A DNA stretch of 26,584 bases, taken from assembly GCA_022508865.1 (NCBI GenBank), contig JAFLUK010000006.1, positions 1 to 26,584 of the forward strand, given 5' to 3'. Shown in pieces: positions 7,971 through 15,272 of this stretch. A program made the position numbers and the translations under genes. How positions within the stretch are numbered: the first letter of the stretch is position 1; each line of letters starts with the position of its first letter. Below the pieces are notes generated by a model. It was not told where the DNA came from and ran no database searches. It saw nothing but the letters and a program-made list of their open reading frames with translations. Source of the stretch: Oscillospiraceae bacterium (GTDB taxonomy: Bacteria; Bacillota; Clostridia; Oscillospirales; Acutalibacteraceae).

Positions 7971-8927
7971 ATGGTAAAAAATAGAGATGTTATAAAGGAC
8001 GTTACCCCTCTGTTACCCGACAGAATATCCTACCGAATCAACAATTTACCCCAATTAATAAAAGATAGTATTCAGGAAATCAGATTAAGGTCAAACAAAC
8101 CGGTAATACTGGAATGCAGTCAAAATAAAACCTATTACTTAACAGACAAATCTCATACCGAGGAATTTTTTACTAATATAAACTACATATTGTCATACAA
8201 AAATGATTTAACAGAAATTTTCTCCAAGGCTTGCATATATTCTGTCTATAACCGCCAAAACGAAATTTCCAAGGGCTTTGTAACTATTGCAGGCGGTCAC
8301 AGAATGGGTATAACGGGAACAGCAGTATATAACAACGGCGAGCTGATTAATGTAAAAGATATTACTTCTCTGAATATAAGAATTTCGAGGGAATTTATAA
8401 ATTGCAGCAAGGATTTGTTTTCGAAATTAAAGGAAGATTTCTCAAGCTTATTAATTTGCGGCAAGCCCTCATCAGGCAAGACAACATTAATAAGAGATAT
8501 AGCAAGAAAATTGTCTGTGGACTACAGCAAAAAGGTCTGTGTCATTGACTCCAGAAACGAAATTTCTGCCACTTACAGAGGTGAAATTACAAATGATTTA
8601 GGTACCTGTGATGTATTTTCTCAGTACCAAAAAACAGAAGCAATCGTTCAGGCTGTCCGCAATATGTCACCTGACTTTATTGTATGTGATGAAATTGTAA
8701 TCGCACAGGAAATAAATGCCATTTCACAGGGAGTAAACACAGGAGTCAATTTTATTGTAACCGTTCACTGTTCATCTGTAGAAGAGCTTATGAATAAACC
8801 TCTTTTTAAAAATCTTCTCTCTTTAAATGCTTTTGAAAATGCAGTTATTCTAAAAGACAGAGACGCACCTTGTCAGATTGACAGAATAATTAATATAAAG
8901 GATTTTACAGTTAATAATGCTAATTAA
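7971..8927 (+). CDS. spoIIIAA: Stage III sporulation protein AA (ATPase)
   Basis: This is the cytosolic secretion-type ATPase of the SpoIIIA-SpoIIQ channel, made in the mother cell and needed for late forespore development. Using ATG at 7971 the protein has 318 residues. The Walker A motif GKPSSGKTT lies at about 164-172, a conserved CVIDSRNEISA strand follows, and the Walker B-type segment is DFIVCDEI near 230. An upstream in-frame ATG at 7935 would add 12 residues, but it sits 2 bases after the terminator T-run and inside the putative promoter, without a ribosome binding site. ATG at 7962 is too close to AAAGAAAGG at 7952-7960. ATG at 7971 has better spacing. The gene overlaps spoIIIAB by 11 bases. 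Confidence 0.94.
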   Translation: MVKNRDVIKDVTPLLPDRISYRINNLPQLIKDSIQEIRLRSNKPVILECSQNKTYYLTDKSHTEEFFTNINYILSYKNDLTEIFSKACIYSVYNRQNEISKGFVTIAGGHRMGITGTAVYNNGELINVKDITSLNIRISREFINCSKDLFSKLKEDFSSLLICGKPSSGKTTLIRDIARKLSVDYSKKVCVIDSRNEISATYRGEITNDLGTCDVFSQYQKTEAIVQAVRNMSPDFIVCDEIVIAQEINAISQGVNTGVNFIVTVHCSSVEELMNKPLFKNLLSLNAFENAVILKDRDAPCQIDRIINIKDFTVNNAN

Positions 8928-9387
8928 AATATCAGGACTGATACTTGCCTTTGTATTTTTTTCTTCAATAGGCTTCTATCAGTCCTATAAGCTAAAAAAA
9001 AGAAAGGACAATTTGTGTACAATACTGCTTTTTCTTAACAGAATGTGTACAAGTATTCAGTACAGAAACGACGACTTGTTTTTACTCGTTTCAAAATGCT
9101 GTGATGATATTCTTACTCCCTTGAAGGAAGTAAAAAGTGATACTTCGGAATATTCACAAAAAATAAGTGCCTTGCCATTAAATAAAGAGGACAAGACCCT
9201 GCTTGAAAAGTTTTTTTCAGGTCTCGGCACTTCTGATATTGACGGACAAATACGTCACATTAGCTTATACACAAATTTTTTTAACGAATTGTACGAAAAA
9301 TCAAAAACAGATATAGAAAAGAAATCAAAGCTATATACCCTTTCAGGTGTTTTTGCAGGACTTACTTTTGTAGTAATGTTCATATAA
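8917..9387 (+). CDS. spoIIIAB: Stage III sporulation protein AB
   Basis: This 156-residue membrane protein belongs to the SpoIIIA secretion-like complex and resembles type II secretion GspF-type components in general design. It has an N-terminal transmembrane helix (about 3-23), a cytosolic helical region containing LNRMCTSIQYRNDDLFLL typical of the family, and a C-terminal hydrophobic helix (about 143-156) that ends the protein. Identification rests on this pattern together with its fixed position second in the spoIIIA operon. ATG at 8917 overlaps the spoIIIAA stop by 11 bases; AAAGGA at about 8898 may serve as a distant ribosome binding site, with coupling doing most of the work. Confidence 0.9.
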   Translation: MLIKISGLILAFVFFSSIGFYQSYKLKKRKDNLCTILLFLNRMCTSIQYRNDDLFLLVSKCCDDILTPLKEVKSDTSEYSQKISALPLNKEDKTLLEKFFSGLGTSDIDGQIRHISLYTNFFNELYEKSKTDIEKKSKLYTLSGVFAGLTFVVMFI

Positions 9388-9399
9388 AGGAATGATTTA

Positions 9400-9594
9400 A
9401 TGGATGTAGATATGATATTCAAAATTGCAGCTATCGGAATAATAGTAGCTGTACTGAATCAGCTTTTAATCAGAAGCGGCAGAGAAGAACAGGCGCTCCT
9501 AACCACAATAATGGGACTGATAGTTGCCCTTATGATGATAATAAGCCAAATCAGCACACTTTTTGATACAATCAAATCGGTATTCGGATTATGA
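9400..9594 (+). CDS. spoIIIAC: Stage III sporulation protein AC
   Basis: A 64-residue integral membrane protein with two predicted helices (about 5-24 and 33-55) separated by a short loop, RSGREEQALL, which is a SpoIIIAC hallmark. It is homologous to SpoIIID-family membrane partners such as SpoIIIAD and is part of the mother cell-forespore channel machinery. Length matches the family. The ribosome binding site AAAGGAATGA lies just upstream of ATG at 9400. The stop overlaps the spoIIIAD start by 4 bases (ATGA). Position third in the operon supports the call. Confidence 0.93.
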   Translation: MDVDMIFKIAAIGIIVAVLNQLLIRSGREEQALLTTIMGLIVALMMIISQISTLFDTIKSVFGL

Positions 9595-9986
9595 CAGAGA
9601 TTGTAACTGTCTGTCTGGTGGCTGTAGTTGCCTTTATTTTTGCCCTGACTATCAAGCAAAGCCACCCTTCAATATCTCTTGCCATTATAATATTAACATC
9701 AATCATTATCCTGATTTTTCTTCTTGACTATCTCACACAGGTTATCGACTATATAAGAGAGCTTTTTGAAAGTGTAAATATAAATTCCGATTACATAAAA
9801 ATACTCTTAAAGTGTACAGGCATTTGCTTTATTACGGAATTCTCCTGCGATTTGTGTAAGGAGTCCGGATATTCCTCTCTGTCTGCCCAAATTTCACTGG
9901 CAGGCAAGCTGATAACTCTCGTAATGGCAATACCGCTATTTAAGGATGTTTTGTCAATATCCCTATCTTTGGCAGGTGCACAGTGA
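9591..9986 (+). CDS. spoIIIAD: Stage III sporulation protein AD
   Basis: A 131-residue integral membrane protein with about four hydrophobic segments (roughly 4-18, 24-46, 70-86, 104-128). The segment YIKILLKCTGICFITEFSCDLCKESGYSSLSAQISLAGKL, read here in parts, carries the conserved family core: the KxxGI, EF..D.C.D.G and AG pattern at about 66-106. It is a channel component acting with SpoIIIAC and SpoIIIAE. ATG at 9591 overlaps the spoIIIAC stop (ATGA), and its TGA overlaps the GTG start of spoIIIAE (GTGA). Length and context both fit. Confidence 0.93.
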   Translation: MTEIVTVCLVAVVAFIFALTIKQSHPSISLAIIILTSIIILIFLLDYLTQVIDYIRELFESVNINSDYIKILLKCTGICFITEFSCDLCKESGYSSLSAQISLAGKLITLVMAIPLFKDVLSISLSLAGAQ

Positions 9987-11122
9987 AAATTAAAATTATA
10001 AGAATGTTAACATTATTCTCTATGACAATTGCATTAATTTTTATCTCTGTAACAAATGCCGGGGCAAGCGCATATTCAGAAGCTTTGGAGGAAATCGGCG
10101 GAGGAAACCTTTCTCAAGGACTTGATGATAATACTAAAAATACCCTTAACAGTCTTGGAATTGATGAGGATAGCTACGAAAGTATTATCAATCTTTCCTT
10201 TTCACAGGTGATTAGTCAGATTATTGGTATGTCACAAAAGGAAAGTGCAGCACCTTTGTCGTCCTCTGCACTGGTGCTGTGTCTTCTCTTGATATATGCT
10301 GTTTTTGATAATTTCAAAGATAATTTAAAAAGCCGTAATATGCAAAAAATTTCTGATGCAGTTTTTGTTCTCATTATTACTGTATCGGTGTCAACTCCCA
10401 TTCTTTCTGTAATCAACAGAGCAGTTTCTTCAATAGAAAATGCATCTTCTTTTATGCTCCTATATATTCCGGTAATGGTTGTTGCTCTAATCACAAACGG
10501 ACAGGCTGTAACAGGCGCCGCTTACTATTCACTTGTAGTTATGGTAAGCGAGGGAATAACCTGGCTTTCTGCTAATTTTATTGCACCAATGTTAAGTGTT
10601 TTTTTGGGTGTTTCCGTAACTTCATCAGTATCCTCGGAAATTAATATGAGGGGTATAGTCAAGGAACTTTCAAAGTTCATAAAATGGGTAATAGCCTTTA
10701 TTATGACTGTATTTTCAGGTTTGCTCACCTTTAAAACTTTAATTACCACAGCGGCTGATACAGTGTCCACCAGAGCAGTAAGATTCACTCTTTCGTCATT
10801 TATTCCTATAGTCGGGTCAGCGCTTTCAGAAGCATATAAAACAATACAGGGCAGTATGAGTCTGCTGAAAACAGGCTTGGGTGTATTTGTAATAATCAGC
10901 GTAATCATAGTTTTTCTTCCCGTTATCATCAATTGTCTGCTTTGGATAATATCCCTTAATTTAACAAGAGGAGTGTCAAATATGATAGGGATAAAGGAAC
11001 CCTCCTATATTCTGGAAGCGTGCTCTACTGTGCTTTCTACTCTTCTTGTTATCATACTGTGTATAATGGCAATCTACGTTGTCAGCACAGCTATAATCCT
11101 GACACTGGGAGCAGCAAAATGA
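9983..11122 (+). CDS. spoIIIAE: Stage III sporulation protein AE
   Basis: A 379-residue polytopic membrane protein, the largest membrane subunit of the SpoIIIA complex. A signal-like N-terminal helix at about 8-26 ends in TNAGASA. An extracytoplasmic segment follows, then six or more transmembrane helices spread over about 90-375. The motif TAADTVSTRAVRFTLSSFIPIVGSALSEAY (positions about 256-285) is strongly characteristic of SpoIIIAE. I accept GTG at 9983 because AGGTG at 9974-9978 is correctly spaced and because the extra Lys residues give the signal helix a positive N-terminus; ATG at 10004 is the alternative. The stop overlaps spoIIIAF by 4 bases. Confidence 0.94.
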   Translation: MKIKIIRMLTLFSMTIALIFISVTNAGASAYSEALEEIGGGNLSQGLDDNTKNTLNSLGIDEDSYESIINLSFSQVISQIIGMSQKESAAPLSSSALVLCLLLIYAVFDNFKDNLKSRNMQKISDAVFVLIITVSVSTPILSVINRAVSSIENASSFMLLYIPVMVVALITNGQAVTGAAYYSLVVMVSEGITWLSANFIAPMLSVFLGVSVTSSVSSEINMRGIVKELSKFIKWVIAFIMTVFSGLLTFKTLITTAADTVSTRAVRFTLSSFIPIVGSALSEAYKTIQGSMSLLKTGLGVFVIISVIIVFLPVIINCLLWIISLNLTRGVSNMIGIKEPSYILEACSTVLSTLLVIILCIMAIYVVSTAIILTLGAAK

Positions 11123-11580
11123 ATATAGTAAGCAATACTTCCCTGATACTTTGCACCTGCACAATAGCCTGTGTCGTAATAAAAATGCTGCTTCCCGAAG
11201 GCAGTACAAGAAAAACAATGAACATTATTATTACCGCTTTTCTTATTATTGCAATGGTTGTACCAATAAAAAATCTTTTTGCGGTAGCTGATGAATTATC
11301 TGTTTCAACTCCTGATGAAGCAAAAATTACCAGAGATTATAATAACAAGGTGCTGTCTGTTACTAAAGAAAATTTGGAAAAATCCCTGATTTCAATACTA
11401 AATCAAAATAATATACCTGTAACAGATGTAGATGTATATTTAAGAACAGACAGAGAAAATGGAATATTAATTGACTATATATACATATATATTATTGAAG
11501 ACAACAAATCCCATATTAGCAAAATAATTTCTTTGGTTGAGGAAAATTATAATATCACACCCGAGATTATATTAAGCTGA
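11119..11580 (+). CDS. spoIIIAF: Stage III sporulation protein AF
   Basis: From ATG at 11119 this is a 153-residue protein. The open frame extends upstream to 11020, but the extra sequence only overlaps spoIIIAE and is not SpoIIIAF-like. ATG at 11119 has GGGAG upstream and the ATGA overlap seen throughout this operon. Two N-terminal transmembrane helices (about 4-22 and 33-52) are followed by a soluble extracellular or intermembrane domain (about 60-153). That domain has the ring-building-like pattern KENLEKSLISILNQNNIPVTDVDVYL, given here only as a guide to about 80-115. It is a channel component. It is shorter than the B. subtilis protein, which has about 206 residues. Confidence 0.9.
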   Translation: MNIVSNTSLILCTCTIACVVIKMLLPEGSTRKTMNIIITAFLIIAMVVPIKNLFAVADELSVSTPDEAKITRDYNNKVLSVTKENLEKSLISILNQNNIPVTDVDVYLRTDRENGILIDYIYIYIIEDNKSHISKIISLVEENYNITPEIILS

Positions 11581-11596
11581 TTTTACGGAGAATAAA

Positions 11597-12022
11597 ATGA
11601 AGGAAAAATTATCAAAGCTAAAAAATGACAAAAACCTCATCAGAATAATATTTATAATAGGAATCGCAGGAATACTTTTAATCTTTTGCTCAACTCTGTT
11701 TGATAGTGAAAAAACAGAAGATATTGATAGCTTTTCCGTTGAGGAATACAGAAGCCTTGAAGAAAACAGAATAAAAGAAATGGTTGAGTCCATTCAAGGT
11801 GTTGGTAAAGCAAGAGTAATGGTCACAATGGAAAATTCTGTTGAGCAGGTGTATTCAAACGACAATAAGGTAAAAGAAATTGAGCCTGCAATCAGAGGTG
11901 TCCTTGTAATATGCAGCGGCGCTGACAATCCTGTAATCAAAGAAACAGTGCTTGAATCAATAACAAAGGCCCTTAATTTATCGTCAGATAAAGTATGTAT
12001 AACAAAATTGAAAGAGGAGTAA
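11597..12022 (+). CDS. spoIIIAG: Stage III sporulation protein AG, short form
   Basis: A 141-residue bitopic membrane protein. A transmembrane helix spans about 14-34, and a ring-building domain follows from about 49 to the end, with IQGVGKARVMV at 66-76 and IRGVLVICSGADNPVIKE at 99-116. The B. subtilis homologue has 229 residues and assembles into a large ring in the intermembrane space. That homologue carries a long insertion, the beta-triangle, between these two motifs, but here they are joined by only about 20 residues. The ribosome binding site ACGGAGAA precedes ATG at 11597. The gene stops 2 bases before spoIIIAH begins. Confidence 0.92.
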   Translation: MKEKLSKLKNDKNLIRIIFIIGIAGILLIFCSTLFDSEKTEDIDSFSVEEYRSLEENRIKEMVESIQGVGKARVMVTMENSVEQVYSNDNKVKEIEPAIRGVLVICSGADNPVIKETVLESITKALNLSSDKVCITKLKEE

Positions 12023-12024
12023 TT

Positions 12025-12564
12025 ATGAAATTTAACAAAAGAAATCTTGTAGTGGCTTCACTTGTAATAGCTCTTAGTGCAGCAGTATACCTGAATTGGC
12101 AGTTTGGAGATACAAGTGCAATGTTTACATCATCAACAAAAGAGCTGGGAGAAGCGGAATATGTAAATAATGATAAAACCCTCACAAATCCATCAGAAAG
12201 TTCCCTTAGTAAAAAACAACAAAATTATTTTTCTAAAGCAAGAACAGACAGAGAACAGGCACAGGACAGAATTGTCACAATTGCTAAAGAAGTTTTGGAA
12301 AAGGCAGAGGCTTCTCCACAGGCAAAGGAGAGTGCTGTAGCACAGAGTGAAAAAATAGAAAACTACATACTATACCAGACAAATATAGAAAATCTGTTAA
12401 AGGCAAAGGGATTTTCTGATTGTATATGTTGCATTACAGAGGAAGGTTGTTCCGTAGTAGTAACAAAATCTGATATGGAAGAGGATAGTCCTATGATAAT
12501 TAAGGACGTTGTCTTTGGACAGACAGGAATAAATTATGAAAATATCACCATCACAGAAATATAA
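12025..12564 (+). CDS. spoIIIAH: Stage III sporulation protein AH
   Basis: A 179-residue bitopic protein that in B. subtilis pairs with forespore SpoIIQ to zip the two membranes together. The N-terminus MKFNKRNLVVASLVIALSAA, the following YLNWQF motif and the transmembrane helix at about 8-25 are typical. A linker with many Ser/Thr/Lys follows. The C-terminal ring-building domain (about 80-179) contains KTDREQAQDR-type sequence, QTNIENLLKAKGFSDCICCI and a final NYENITITEI. ATG at 12025 is chosen over an upstream in-frame ATG at 11995 because AAAGAGGAG at 12011-12019 is perfectly placed for it. It is the last gene of the spoIIIA operon. No terminator is visible after it. Confidence 0.93.
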   Translation: MKFNKRNLVVASLVIALSAAVYLNWQFGDTSAMFTSSTKELGEAEYVNNDKTLTNPSESSLSKKQQNYFSKARTDREQAQDRIVTIAKEVLEKAEASPQAKESAVAQSEKIENYILYQTNIENLLKAKGFSDCICCITEEGCSVVVTKSDMEEDSPMIIKDVVFGQTGINYENITITEI

Positions 12565-12577
12565 ATAGCACACTTTA

Positions 12578-12606
12578 TTTACATTATTCGTCAGTTATGG
12601 TATAAT
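12578..12606 (+). promoter_or_regulatory. Sigma-A-type promoter of nusB
   Basis: TTTACA at 12578-12583, a 17-base spacer and a perfect TATAAT at 12601-12606, with TGG just before it forming an extended -10. Predicted start is near 12613. This gives nusB and the genes after it expression independent of the sporulation operon upstream. Confidence 0.8.
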
Positions 12607-12640
12607 ATCCTCAACATTTATGAGGAGATGTCATAATAGT

Positions 12641-13057
12641 ATGAGCGATAATAATATTTCCCGTTACAAAGAAAGAGAGCAGGCTTTTTTAATCTGCTTT
12701 GAAAAGATGTTCAGCGACAGTTCTATCGACGAAATATCTCGGTGTGCAGAGGAAAGCAGGGAAGATAACTATTCTGATTTTGCAATGAATTGTGCAAACG
12801 GTGTTCAGGATAATCTTGAGGAAATAGATGCACTTATAAAAAAACACCTTGCAAAGAAGTGGAATATTACAAGAATTAACAAGGTTTCCTTGAGTATTCT
12901 CCGCCTTGCAGTTTATGAAATGAAGTTTATTGAAGATATCCCAAACAGTGTGTCAATTAACGAAGCTGTTGAATTAAGCAAAAAGTTCTCCGGTGAAGAC
13001 GAATATAAGTTTGTCAATGGTGTTTTGGGCGCAGTATCAAGGGATTTGTCAAAATAA
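12641..13057 (+). CDS. nusB: Transcription antitermination protein NusB
   Basis: A 138-residue all-helical RNA-binding protein that, with S10 (NusE), binds boxA in rRNA antitermination complexes. The family pattern is complete: REQAFLICFEKMF near the N-terminus, LIKKHLAKKWNITRINKVSLSILRLAVYEM (about 70-100) in the centre, and DIPNSVSINEAVELSKKFS and the final KFVNGVLGAVSRDL. The open frame extends to an ATG at 12620, but that codon lies about 7 bases after the predicted transcription start and overlaps GAGGAG at 12622-12627. ATG at 12641 uses that ribosome binding site, with a long 13-base spacer. The stop shares one base with the next ATG. Confidence 0.93.
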   Translation: MSDNNISRYKEREQAFLICFEKMFSDSSIDEISRCAEESREDNYSDFAMNCANGVQDNLEEIDALIKKHLAKKWNITRINKVSLSILRLAVYEMKFIEDIPNSVSINEAVELSKKFSGEDEYKFVNGVLGAVSRDLSK

Positions 13058-13983
13058 TGTCTTTGTTTTTAGGAATTGATACAAGCAATTACACAACCTC
13101 GGTTGCCTTGTATGACAGTGAAAAAAATACAGATATATCCTGCAAACAGCTGTTACCTGTGAAAAAGGGAGAGCTGGGCATACGTCAGAGCGACGCTGTG
13201 TTTCACCACACACAACAGCTTCCGGTGCTTTTTGATGAACTTCTGGACAAAGCAGAGGGTAAAATAAACGCAATTGGTGTTTCAGAAAAACCAAGACCTG
13301 TTGAAGACAGCTATATGCCTTGTTTTACAGTGGGAACAGGCTATGCAAAAGTGCTTTCCAAAGCCCTTAATGTACCTATTTATAAATTTACACATCAGCA
13401 TGGACACATTGTGTCTGCATTGTATTCAGCAAAAAAACTTGATTTAATAGGTAAAAAATTTATTTCCTTTCACATAAGCGGGGGTACAACAGAAGCCCTT
13501 CTTGTAGATGAGGATTTAAGTATTAATCTTGTTGCGGAAACATTGGACCTTAACGCAGGACAAGCCGTAGACAGAGTGGGACTAATGCTTGGGTGCAAAT
13601 TCCCCTGCGGTAAGGAACTTGAACAGCTTGCACTTTCCTACAGCGGCAGTGTAAAGGTTAAACCAACACTAAAGGGTAGCAACTGTTGCCTTAGCGGGCT
13701 TGAAAATATTTGTAAAAAGATGCTTGATAATAATGAAAGTAAAGAAAAAATTGCTTTTTATTGCTTAAAATATATTGAAGAAACTGTTTATAAAATGGCA
13801 ATTTCTTTAAAAGAAAAATACGGCAATCTTCCTATCCTGTTTGCAGGGGGAGTTATGAGCAACAAAATTATAAGAGAAAATATGCAAAAGCGACTTGACT
13901 GCACATTTGCTCTTCCCGAGTATTCCACTGACAATGCAGTCGGAATTGCATATCTTGCAAATATGTCTTTTCAAAAGAAGTAA
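13057..13983 (+). CDS. TsaD/Kae1-like paralogue (peptidase M22 family)
   Basis: A 308-residue ASKHA-fold protein related to TsaD, the enzyme that transfers threonylcarbamoyl to tRNA A37. Aligned by eye, GIDTSNYTTSVAL (6-18) matches the TsaD N-terminus. The metal ligands are retained as His113 and His117 in HQHGH and as Asp292 in STDNAVGIAY. SGGTTE replaces SGGHT, ETLDLNAGQAVDRVG matches the conserved ETLDDAAGEAFDKV block, and ILFAGGVMSN the AGGVAAN strand. It is shorter than canonical TsaD (about 340) and the motifs differ in several places, so I regard it as a clostridial paralogue of unknown function; a canonical tsaD would be expected elsewhere. It overlaps the nusB stop by one base and precedes xseA by 15 bases. 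Confidence 0.82.
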   Translation: MSLFLGIDTSNYTTSVALYDSEKNTDISCKQLLPVKKGELGIRQSDAVFHHTQQLPVLFDELLDKAEGKINAIGVSEKPRPVEDSYMPCFTVGTGYAKVLSKALNVPIYKFTHQHGHIVSALYSAKKLDLIGKKFISFHISGGTTEALLVDEDLSINLVAETLDLNAGQAVDRVGLMLGCKFPCGKELEQLALSYSGSVKVKPTLKGSNCCLSGLENICKKMLDNNESKEKIAFYCLKYIEETVYKMAISLKEKYGNLPILFAGGVMSNKIIRENMQKRLDCTFALPEYSTDNAVGIAYLANMSFQKK

Positions 13984-13998
13984 AAAATAGAGAATAAT

Positions 13999-15207
13999 AT
14001 GATTACACAAACACCCAAAATACTTACTGTTTCACAGCTTAACTTTTATGTTAAGTCTGTCCTTGATAGCGATCCAAGACTTAACTATGTTTTTTTAACA
14101 GGAGAAATATCAAATTTAACAGACCATTACCGCAGTGGTCATATTTACCTGTCGCTAAAGGACGACAAGTCCGTAATACGAAGTGTAATGTTTTCAGGTA
14201 ATGCAAGAAATCTTAAATTTAAACCCCTAGAGGGTATGAAGGTGATTTGCAGAGGACGTGTAACTCTTTACGAAGCAACAGGGCAGTATCAGTACTATAT
14301 TGAAGATATGCAGCCTGACGGATTAGGTGCTCTGTATCAGGCTTATGAACAGCTTAAAACAAAGCTGGAAACAGAAGGGCTTTTTGATAAAAGTCACAAA
14401 AAGCCAATTCCAGAGTTTCCAAATACAATTGCCATTATAACCAGTCCTACAGGTGCTGCACTTCAGGATATCAGAAACATTATTTCAAGAAGATATCCCT
14501 CTGTGAATCTGGTGATTTGTCCCGTTCTGGTTCAGGGAGAAAATGCAGCCCTTCAGCTTACCGATGCTGTGAATAAGTTAAGCGACAACCTTGCCTGCGA
14601 TACAATCATCATTGGCAGGGGTGGCGGTTCAATAGAAGATTTGTGGGCTTTCAACAATGAAAATCTTGCACGTGCAATATATAACTGCAAAATCCCTGTT
14701 ATTTCAGCAGTAGGACACGAAACAGACTTTACAATTTGTGATTTTGTTTCAGATTTACGAGCACCAACACCTTCAGCTGCTGCGGAGATTGCCGTTCCCG
14801 ACAAATCTGAACTCTTTAGCTATTTTGAGGGACAGAAGCAGTATGCAAGGTCTCTTATCGAAAACAGAATTAACGAGTATAAGAGTATAGTTTTTGCAAA
14901 TACCAACAGGCTTTTTGCATTGTCGCCAATGGATAAAATTTCAAAGGCAAGGGGAGAAATGGAAATCCTATCCCATAAAATTCAAAGTGCGGCTAACAGC
15001 AAATTTGAAACAATAAAACAGGAAAGTTTAAGTTTGGGCTTAACCCTTGAGGCAATAAATCCGATAACATTACTAAAGAGGGGATACTCTGTAGCAACCT
15101 GCAACGGCAAAACAGTATCATCTCTGAACGATGTACAAATCGGAGATCAAGTAAATATAGCCGTATCTGATGGTGAAATTATTTCCAAGGTAATAGAAAA
15201 ACAGTAA
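13999..15207 (+). CDS. xseA: Exodeoxyribonuclease VII large subunit
   Basis: This 402-residue catalytic subunit of ExoVII degrades single-stranded DNA in both directions. An N-terminal OB-fold (about 5-105) opens with the conserved TVSQLNFYVKSVLDSD and contains GHIYLSLKDDKSVIRSVMF. The nuclease domain follows, with ITSPTGAALQDIRNI, the signature IGRGGGSIEDLWAFN at about 205-219 and the AVGHETDFTICDFVSDLRAPTPSAAAE block, read here in pieces. A coiled-coil region and a C-terminal KRGYSVATCNGK segment complete the protein. ATG at 13999 has only weak upstream purines. The partner gene xseB, usually adjacent, is not in the 65 bases before dnaE. Confidence 0.96.
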   Translation: MITQTPKILTVSQLNFYVKSVLDSDPRLNYVFLTGEISNLTDHYRSGHIYLSLKDDKSVIRSVMFSGNARNLKFKPLEGMKVICRGRVTLYEATGQYQYYIEDMQPDGLGALYQAYEQLKTKLETEGLFDKSHKKPIPEFPNTIAIITSPTGAALQDIRNIISRRYPSVNLVICPVLVQGENAALQLTDAVNKLSDNLACDTIIIGRGGGSIEDLWAFNNENLARAIYNCKIPVISAVGHETDFTICDFVSDLRAPTPSAAAEIAVPDKSELFSYFEGQKQYARSLIENRINEYKSIVFANTNRLFALSPMDKISKARGEMEILSHKIQSAANSKFETIKQESLSLGLTLEAINPITLLKRGYSVATCNGKTVSSLNDVQIGDQVNIAVSDGEIISKVIEKQ

Positions 15208-15272
15208 TCTAATAATCATTCGATTTTAATTCAAATATAAAACAGGAATTATCATAAACAGGAATAGTAAAA

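Noticed and set aside
10525..10932. 135-codon - strand open frame opposite spoIIIAE
   Set aside because: It runs against a well-identified membrane protein gene and has no family features.
15238..15265. AAACAGGAAT repeated twice, 16 bases apart, before dnaE
   Set aside because: Only two short copies; most simply a duplicated ribosome binding site region, too little to call a repeat family or operator.
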